Part shown: positions 57,289-64,000 of the stretch, one piece after another
Numbering within the stretch: the first letter of the stretch is position 1
Layout of the letters: each line of letters starts with the position of its first letter
NCBI GenBank assembly: GCA_015178975.1
Contig: WHVD01000077.1
Span: 310,001-374,000, forward strand
Direction: 5' to 3'
Source: Hysterangium stoloniferum
Lineage: Eukaryota > Basidiomycota > Agaricomycetes > Hysterangiales > Hysterangiaceae
Length of the DNA stretch: 64,000 bases
Translations under genes and position numbers: made by a program
The notes under the pieces: generated by a model
Seen by the model: the letters and a program-made list of their open reading frames with translations, nothing else
The model's database searches: none
Told to the model about the DNA's origin: nothing

Positions 57289-60200
57289 TCAGAGAGAAGA
57301 TAGTGGTCTGGGTTTGAGTGGGTAAGCTGTATGAAAGTCAGTAACAATTTCCGTGGCATTACTGAGTTCCATGGCCAAAATCCATGAAGTTTCTTCATCA
57401 GTGCCCTCGTAACCCGCCCACTTGACCAAGTAAAGCAGTTTACAAGTGCATTGATGCTTGTCAATTTTCAAATCTAAAATTTGTGAGATTTCAAACTTGG
57501 GTTCTCCATCAATAATGACCAGAGGGGGTGGATATTGCACATGATCTGGGATAGTGTTAGCAGTACAAGGTTCTAACATAGAAACATGAAATACCGGGTG
57601 TACTGCATGCATGCTATCTGGAAGCTGTAGGGTCCAAGAGACTGAACCTACGTGCTATAATTTCAAAAGGACCTATATTTTTTTCAGCAAGCTTTTTTGA
57701 TGGATGGGTAGTCTGGAAGAATTGAGCTTCGACAAAAACACGATTGCCAATTTTGAAGTTGGGTGGTGGGAACCAGTGTTTGTCCACTGAATGTTGGTAT
57801 TGCTCTTGGGCGGACTTTTATTGCAGTCCAGAGTTCCTCGTGGAGCTCGTGGAGGTCCGTGGTGAACTCTTGAGTGCAAGCAGAGGTGAGATTTCGTTCT
57901 GGATGTACTGTAATATTTGGAATATATCCTTTATTTGCAAAGAACAGGGAAATGCCAGTAGTGGCTGAGGGTGCATTGTTGTAAGGAAATTCTGCAAGTG
58001 GTAATAGGGATTTCCAATTGTCCTGTTGATAATTGCAATACACGGAGATATTGTTCCAATGTCTGATTGACATGTTCGGTTTGTCCATCGCCTTCTGGGT
58101 GATGTCCGGACATGAAATGTAGTTTCATGTCCAAGGATTTCCTGAGGGATCTAAAGAAGTGAGACATGAACTCTGATCCTCAGTCAGAAGTTACATGGGA
58201 TGGAACTCTGTGCTTGGAGAATACGTGGATAATAAAAAGTTCCACTAACTGCACAGATGTAATTGTATCATATGTAGGGATGAATATACCTTGTTTTGAG
58301 AATCTGTCAACAACGACTAGAATGGTGGAAAAGCCTTCGGAGTCCAGTAGGTGTTCAATGAAATACATGGAGATAGAATTCCATGGGTGTTCTGGTACCA
58401 GGAGTTGTTTCAAAAGGCCGTATGGCTTGTGGCGCTGAGATTTCGAGCAGGGACAAGTAGTGCAAGATTTACAATAGTGCTTAAAAAATCCACAGAGTCT
58501 GGGCCAAGTATATTCTCTTCTTATTAATGATAGAGTTTTGTTGTACCCGAAATTCCTGAGAGTGGATGATCATGTTTGTATTGAAGGATCCTGAGGTGGA
58601 GGCCGTCAGAGTCCAGTACATAGATCCGAGCGTCAAGTCTAATGAACCCATATCAAGAGACCACTGGGGTTGATCAGGGCCCACAGGATTGTTGAGGTGA
58701 GCTTTAGTTATTGGGTCTAGCGGAATTTCCGATAGAATATCTTGATGTAACTTCTCAATATCCATAATGATAATTCCATGGACAATGGGATTGATGAGGA
58801 AAGTTGTGCAGACCGATGCGGTAAGTTGCTGATTCGTGAAAATAGGTTTCAGGTTGTGCGGGTTTACCGTGGCATAGTCATTGCTCCCCTCTTTAGGATA
58901 GACATCCCATCATCTAGTTAAAGCGTCGGGTTTGCTGCCGAGATGGATAATCATATTGAAAGCAGATAGATATTCAGACCAGTGGGCCTGCCGACGGGTC
59001 AGAAGTTTTGTAGTAGAAAAGTATTCCAGGTTTTTGTGATCTGTTACAGCATCAATCAGAGTTCCTGAGCCTTCCAAATAGTGTCGCCATGCTTTGAAAG
59101 CTGCAAAAATTGCCAGGAGTTCCTTATCATGAATGTCGTAATTGAGCTCTGCTCCGGTAAAAGTCTGGGACAGAAAGGCCACAGGGTGGACTTCTCCATT
59201 GGAGTCCTGGATAGGTAGAATGGCTCCAAGCACATAATCCGAGGTGTCCATTTCAACAATGAGTGGGAAGTCCAGTTTCCAATGTGTGTTAAGTTCCCGA
59301 ACAAAGCTCCACGGATAGTCCCACGGAGGTTTCCGGTAACTATTCCGAACACACACTTGCTTCCGGGAATAGTCCCACGGAGTCCCCGGGCAATAGGTCC
59401 CGGGAAAGGTCCGGGGATTATTAGTACAAGGAACGGTGATATCAGAATAATTACCAGAAAGATATGGTGAAACGACTGAGATGGACTTGGCTTCAGCTTA
59501 TAGGCTGTGCCCTCGTACACTCATTCGGGTGTCCATATTTTGAGCTGACAGAATGCATACAGAAAGATATAGATTCCGGAGTTCCCGTGGGAGTTCCGGG
59601 AATCGAGTGTGCAGACAGACAAGAGGACTAGAGACTGTTCAAGGATCAAACTTGTTCGGGGGAAAACTAGTTTGAGATTGAAACTGGATTCTAAGTACAT
59701 GAACATAGCAGACTTATATAGACTGTGAAATGTAATAATACCAAATCCGGTATTAATGAGAGGCAGAACTATTAAACATAAAACAAAACAGGTAAATACT
59801 AAACTGGGAATTAGGGACGGAACGGAACGGGAGCGGAGAACGAATCATGACAGATCATTTAACCATAACTGGAGCGGGGCTCAGTTAGAGGGGTTCCGGA
59901 AGTCCGGTCGGAGTCCGGTGACTTGGTGCACAGGATAGTGTCGGGTATAGACAGGCTTGATGTGCAGGAGGTCCGGTGGAGTCCGGTGGGTTTTCCAATG
60001 ACTGGTGTGTGAGATGCAGAGACAGATAACAGGAGTGGGGTTCTATGCTCTGTTAGAGGGGGTTCCAGGAGTCCGGTCGGAGTCCGGTGACTGGTACATA
60101 AGACACAGAGTGTCGGGTGTACATAGAGTGGAGTCCGGAGTCCGGAGGAGTCCGAGGACTGGTGTATGAGACACAGAGGGTTAGGTGCAGACAGGTGGGG

Positions 60201-61209
60201 TGTGTACAGAGAGTCAGGCATAAACAAGTTGACATGCGGGCTCCCGTGGGAACTCCGGTTGTTACTATACAATATAGAGGGTCGGGAGCATGTAGGACGG
60301 GGTCCGGGGGCCCGGAGGCCGGCGGGTTTCCCGGTTCCTGACAATGTGACAGAATAGGAGCTGAAGAAAATTTTGTTTTTAAAAGATTGAAAGCTTTTTG
60401 ACACTTATCATTAAAATTCCATGGAGTATCCTTACACATAAGATGTGTAAAGGGAACCGTGATGTCAGAATATCCACGGATAAACCGTCAGAAAAAATTG
60501 GCAAAGCCAAGGAAGGATTGTATATCTTTAACTTTTTGGGGTTCAGACCAATCTTTGATGACTTGCACTTTAGTTTCGTCCATGCGGAGTCCGTTGGGTC
60601 CCATTATGAAGCCCAGGTATTCCATGGAGTCTGTGTCAAAAGTACATTTTTTACCATTCATGAATAAACCATGTTGTCTGAGTCTCCAGAGAACTTCATG
60701 GACTTGTTTGTCATGTTCCACAGGATTCTCAGAGTAGATAAGAATGTCGTCAAAGTAAACAATAACACATACATCAAGCATGTCGGAGAAAACGTTGTTG
60801 ATAAAACACTGAAAAATAGACGGAGCATTGGTGAGTCCAAAGGGCATCACCAACCACTCAAAGGCCCCGTAGCGGGTTCTAAAAGTGGTTTTCCATTCAT
60901 CACCCACGGCAATCCATAGGCATGTTTGAGATCTATTTTGGTGTAAATCTGGGCATTCCACAGAGCATTGAGCAGATCAGATATAAGTGGAAGTGGATAC
61001 TTATCCTTTTTGGTGACAGCATTGAGTCCTCTAAAATCAATGCATAGTCTAAGGGATCCATCCTTTTTTCTGACAAACAGAACAGGTGCTCCAAAAGGAG
61101 ACTTTGAGGCAGGTATCTTCAAAGCAAAAATAAATGTTGGATTACTGGTACCACTCATTTTCAGCATGTCATTCCTTTCACCACACCACATTGTGATCAA
61201 TACCACCAA
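57289..61209 (-). pseudogene. Chromoviral Gypsy pol, decayed and split by a solo LTR
   Basis: From right to left: reverse transcriptase ([38 protein letters not shown] with intact FDD), RNase H (MDTSDYVLGAILPIQ, HDKELLAIFAAF, TDHKNLEYF), integrase (VVVDRFSKQ and GHHPEGDGQTEHVNQTLEQ in shifted frames) and a C-terminal chromodomain (KLLYLVKWAGYEGTDEETSW). A solo LTR (59287-60343) interrupts RNase H; removing it and one ATGTG rejoins SSAPILSH to WKLDFPLIVEMDTSDY in frame. Frameshifts occur in the integrase. Homology stops at about 61110, so the 5' part with gag is gone. The chromodomain marks the chromovirus branch. Confidence 0.88.
59287..60343 (-). repeat. Solo Gypsy-type LTR (1,057 bp) inside pol
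   Basis: TGTTAAGTTCCC...GGTTCCTGACA with ATGTG on both sides (59282-59286, 60344-60348). The insertion frame test in pol confirms the ends. It is rich in AGTCCGG-type words. The conserved block is at 59483-59514. Confidence 0.85.
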
Positions 61210-61341
61210 ATGTACTGCATGTGATAAACAGGTTAACTATGATCTTGTCAATCCCAAAACCCCTAAGCAAGACAGGAACCCCATGTGCACATTTAAACAA
61301 GGACACAAGAGACAGTCACCAACATGCAAGCAGTATTGAGG
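61110..61341 (+). pseudogene. Unassigned Cys-containing coding fragment
   Basis: At the broken 5' edge of pol a plus-strand frame reads [19 protein letters not shown] then CTFKQGHKRQSPTCKQY-stop. Spaced Cys pairs suggest a zinc-binding tail, perhaps from another retroelement. I cannot name it. Confidence 0.3.
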
Positions 61342-62450
61342 GTGTTAGGGCAATAATAACAAGGCTACCAAAACACAAAAAGAAACAAGAGAGAGAGGGC
61401 AAGATAAGGAGTAGGAGAATAGAAGTTCTAATGACTTAAGAATGTCACATTTGTATTTAGTGGAAATCCTAAGAGATTGAAACTGGAATCTAACTATGTA
61501 TGTACTGTATCTTAGGGTATTTATACTAAAGGGAAAATAAAAAATGGTCTTTTGAGCCATTTGCATTCATGTGACACCATGCACACATGCTGTGACAAGT
61601 GATGTGTGCATGTTGGGACTTAGATCTCTATAGTATATAACATTCTCATCTGATCCTCCAACTTCATAAGCATATCTAACCTCCATCACATATATATAGT
61701 CCAATCATTGACTACATATGAAAGCTGTACAAGGCAGAAATATCATTGTTGTTAAGTTCTGGATCTCCAGGTGGATTTCCCAGTGGATATTCTGGACACT
61801 TCCCTGAAATATTGTCCACAGAGTTTCCAGGGATTAGTTCAGGGAGTATTGGAGTACCAATGGACTAGCTTCAGCTTATGTGCTGCACCCTCATGCACTC
61901 ACTCAGGTGTCCATATTTCAGAGGGCGGATATATCTGGAGTGTTTACAGATACATGGAGTTCCCCAGATGTCTGGAGTCTGGTGAGTTCCAGATATCAAG
62001 CATACAGAAAGATGGAAGGGATAAGGCACCAAGTTGAGATACACACTAATTAGAGATTAAAACTAAAGAATAAGTACATGACTATGGAAGACTATATAGA
62101 TGTTCCAATTATTATACTACAAGTCTGGGAGTATAATAAGACCTATTTGGAACTGTTTCCAAACTAACATATAATAACAAGGAGATAAATGATGATACAA
62201 GGTACACCCGAGTCCTTTACATATATGTATCCTATAACAAACACCTGATTTACCATTATATATATTTATGATCTGTCCCTCTTAGATTTTCACAGATACT
62301 AGTAGGAAGAAATTCTCACAACTCTCACAGAAGTGTAGAGTAACTGGAAAGAAAATAATGACAAATAGCAATGAATTAATAAAAAGGCTAATCAGAGTCT
62401 CAACAAGGAATATAATGTGGTTTGGGTCAGGAATTGCAGAAGTTGACTAC
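61342..62450. repeat. LTR remnants without clear ends
   Basis: TGTTAGGGC (61345) and TGTTAAGTTC (61753) look like LTR starts, and CCTATAACA (about 62254-62262) looks like an LTR end, but no matching target duplications are found. The block at 61862-61892 is the conserved LTR segment. Confidence 0.45.
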
Positions 62451-62455
62451 CAGAG

Positions 62456-63269
62456 TGTTAGGATACATACAGGGCAGGTCTCCGGAGAAACCCGTGGAAT
62501 ATCTGGTAGGACTTGGCTTCAGCTTATAGGCTGTGCCCTCACTAGATCGTGTTGTCCAATTTCAGACGGGTAGACGGGAATCCCAGGGAGTCCGGGCAGG
62601 GGTTGTGGTCGAGAGGTCGTAGGTCGGAGGTCATGAGTCATGAGTCGAGATGGCGTGAGAGAGATAGATATGCCAGAGCCCGTGGGCTCTGACTAGTGTG
62701 AGCGGTGTAATTCAAGTAGGGATTAGAGTGGGAAAATGTATTAGATTACTGGGGGGAATCTAAGCCAATTTTCTGACTGGATTGTATGTACAACATCTGC
62801 CAGTTTAAATAGACCGTGGAGTAAATGTCATACTGAATCCAGTAATAATGAAATGAAACGAGCAAAACATAAAGCGGGAATAGTAAACACCAAATTGGTG
62901 TTAGGAACGGGACGGAATGGAGTGGAGTCCAAATAGTGACAAATCATAAACCATAATGGGAAACAGAGCAGGAGCGGAGTCCTAATTGTGAAGGTCATTT
63001 GACTAAAATGGGAACGGGGCTTGGTTAGAGGGATGACAGGTATTCTGAGCGGGGTCCGGTGACTGATGCGTGGGACGAGGTCGGAATTAGACAGAGACAG
63101 GGTCCAGTGAGTATTCCAGTGACTGAAACACAATGTAACGAAGACGGATGTAGACGAGTCTGATGTACGGAGTCTGGTGGGAATTCCAGTGAACTGATAA
63201 TGGGTGCATATAGGGTGGGGGTGCATATAAGTTGGTGCCCAGAGTCCAGCGGGATTTCTGGTCGTAACA
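62456..63269 (-). repeat. Solo Gypsy-type LTR (814 bp)
   Basis: TGTTAGGATACA...GGTCGTAACA with CAGAG on both sides (62451-62455, 63270-63274). It is close in sequence to 55087-55916 and 43477-44316. The conserved block is at 62509-62540. Confidence 0.85.
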
Positions 63270-63274
63270 CAGAG

Positions 63275-63740
63275 GCTCAAAAGATTTCAAACTCTGACAT
63301 AGCAATGTATGCCACACACCTGCAAGGGGTGTCAGGAAAAGTGGGCCACAATCACACATGTTGGCTTCAAACTAAAACATGGCCATATTTTTGTCAGGGC
63401 ACCACTTCTGGCAGTGATGAAATGATGCAGTGATGTTATACAATGGTATTGTGCTATGTAATGTTCTAGATATCCTCAGTAGTAGAAATACCCTGCATGT
63501 ACAGTAGTTAGCCTCAGTTTCAATCTCTTAGGAGTCCCACTAGTCACAAGTGAGAACTAACACAAGTCATTGATTCTTGTTCCTTTACTCTCAATATGTC
63601 TCATTTCATCTACCTCTTAATTGAGGCCCTTGTGGCTTATCCTTTGATATGCTAGCCTCGTCACTTGTGCAAGTGCTGCCCTGACAATTTTGAATGGTAA
63701 CATTCAAAATACCTTGTCAAATAATATATGCCATTAGAAA
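63275..63740. other. No gene recognised
   Basis: A plus-strand frame at 63200-63433 runs out of the solo LTR and is not supported. No domain is seen. Confidence 0.35.
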
Positions 63741-63888
63741 AAGGGCTCATACACCAAACCTATCATGTCAGAAGGTGATTCGTTAACTGACACATTGATT
63801 GACACACAAGTATTCTTATCACAAGTCTATTAAACCCTTGTAGATTGTGTATTAAAATAAGTCAACTCATACTATTTTTAATATGAGC
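63741..63888 (-). repeat. Truncated Copia-type LTR
   Basis: On the minus strand this begins TATTAAAAATAGTATGAG and continues through TGTGTCAGTTA to TGACATGATAGGTTTGG. It thus links the two LTR half-types seen separately at 5291-5400 and 337-493, and shows they come from one LTR family. Confidence 0.65.
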
Positions 63889-64000
63889 GTGATACCATGG
63901 GTGAAGCTGTAATACTAGTCTGCATACCACTGCATCATCATTAAAGGCAACCATGTGCAGGGAAACATAGCTCTGGGTTATATATATTACATTCAGAGAT

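Overview
The window looks like nuclear DNA of a filamentous fungus, most likely a basidiomycete (Agaricomycetes-like). The genes are interrupted by many short GT-AG introns (about 38-68 bp). There is an FHA-RING ubiquitin ligase, a family of intronless F-box proteins, an HSL-type esterase and a trans-aconitate-methyltransferase-like enzyme. The rest is dominated by fungal-type Copia, chromoviral Gypsy, Tc1/mariner and Mutator-like elements. I see no prokaryotic features and no CRISPR. I recognised no tRNA or rRNA gene.

Layout. 0-15 kb: a decayed ABCC transporter, an intact five-exon methyltransferase (minus), a young Copia element with matching 5-bp target duplications and LTRs differing at one base, a decayed epoxide hydrolase, and a three-exon Ser/Pro-rich nuclear-type protein. 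15-20.5 kb: no gene recognised. 20.5-21.8 kb: an intact five-exon membrane-anchored esterase. 22.6-47.0 kb: one degenerate F-box gene followed by four tandem copies of a roughly 3.4-kb unit, each with an intact F-box gene on the minus strand. The array has been opened by at least eight insertions: an 8-bp-TSD element, a 3-bp-TSD MITE, two Tc1/mariner elements, two solo LTRs, a 139-bp insert and a complete 4,065-bp Mutator-like element with an intact 13-exon transposase gene. 47.4-49.2 kb: a Dma1-type FHA-RING ligase (minus). 50.5-64 kb: nested Gypsy wreckage, with gag and pol pseudogenes, an antisense Cys-rich accessory pseudogene, a second MITE and several solo LTRs.

The tandem units act as each other's empty-site controls. 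For several insertions the uninterrupted sequence is present in a sister unit, so element ends and target duplications can be read to the base. The same logic works in the Gypsy wreckage, where removing a MITE or a solo LTR plus one target copy rejoins a coding frame.

The surviving host genes do not form an obvious pathway. The loss of a transporter and an epoxide hydrolase beside an intact methyltransferase could be a decaying detoxification neighbourhood, but that is inference.
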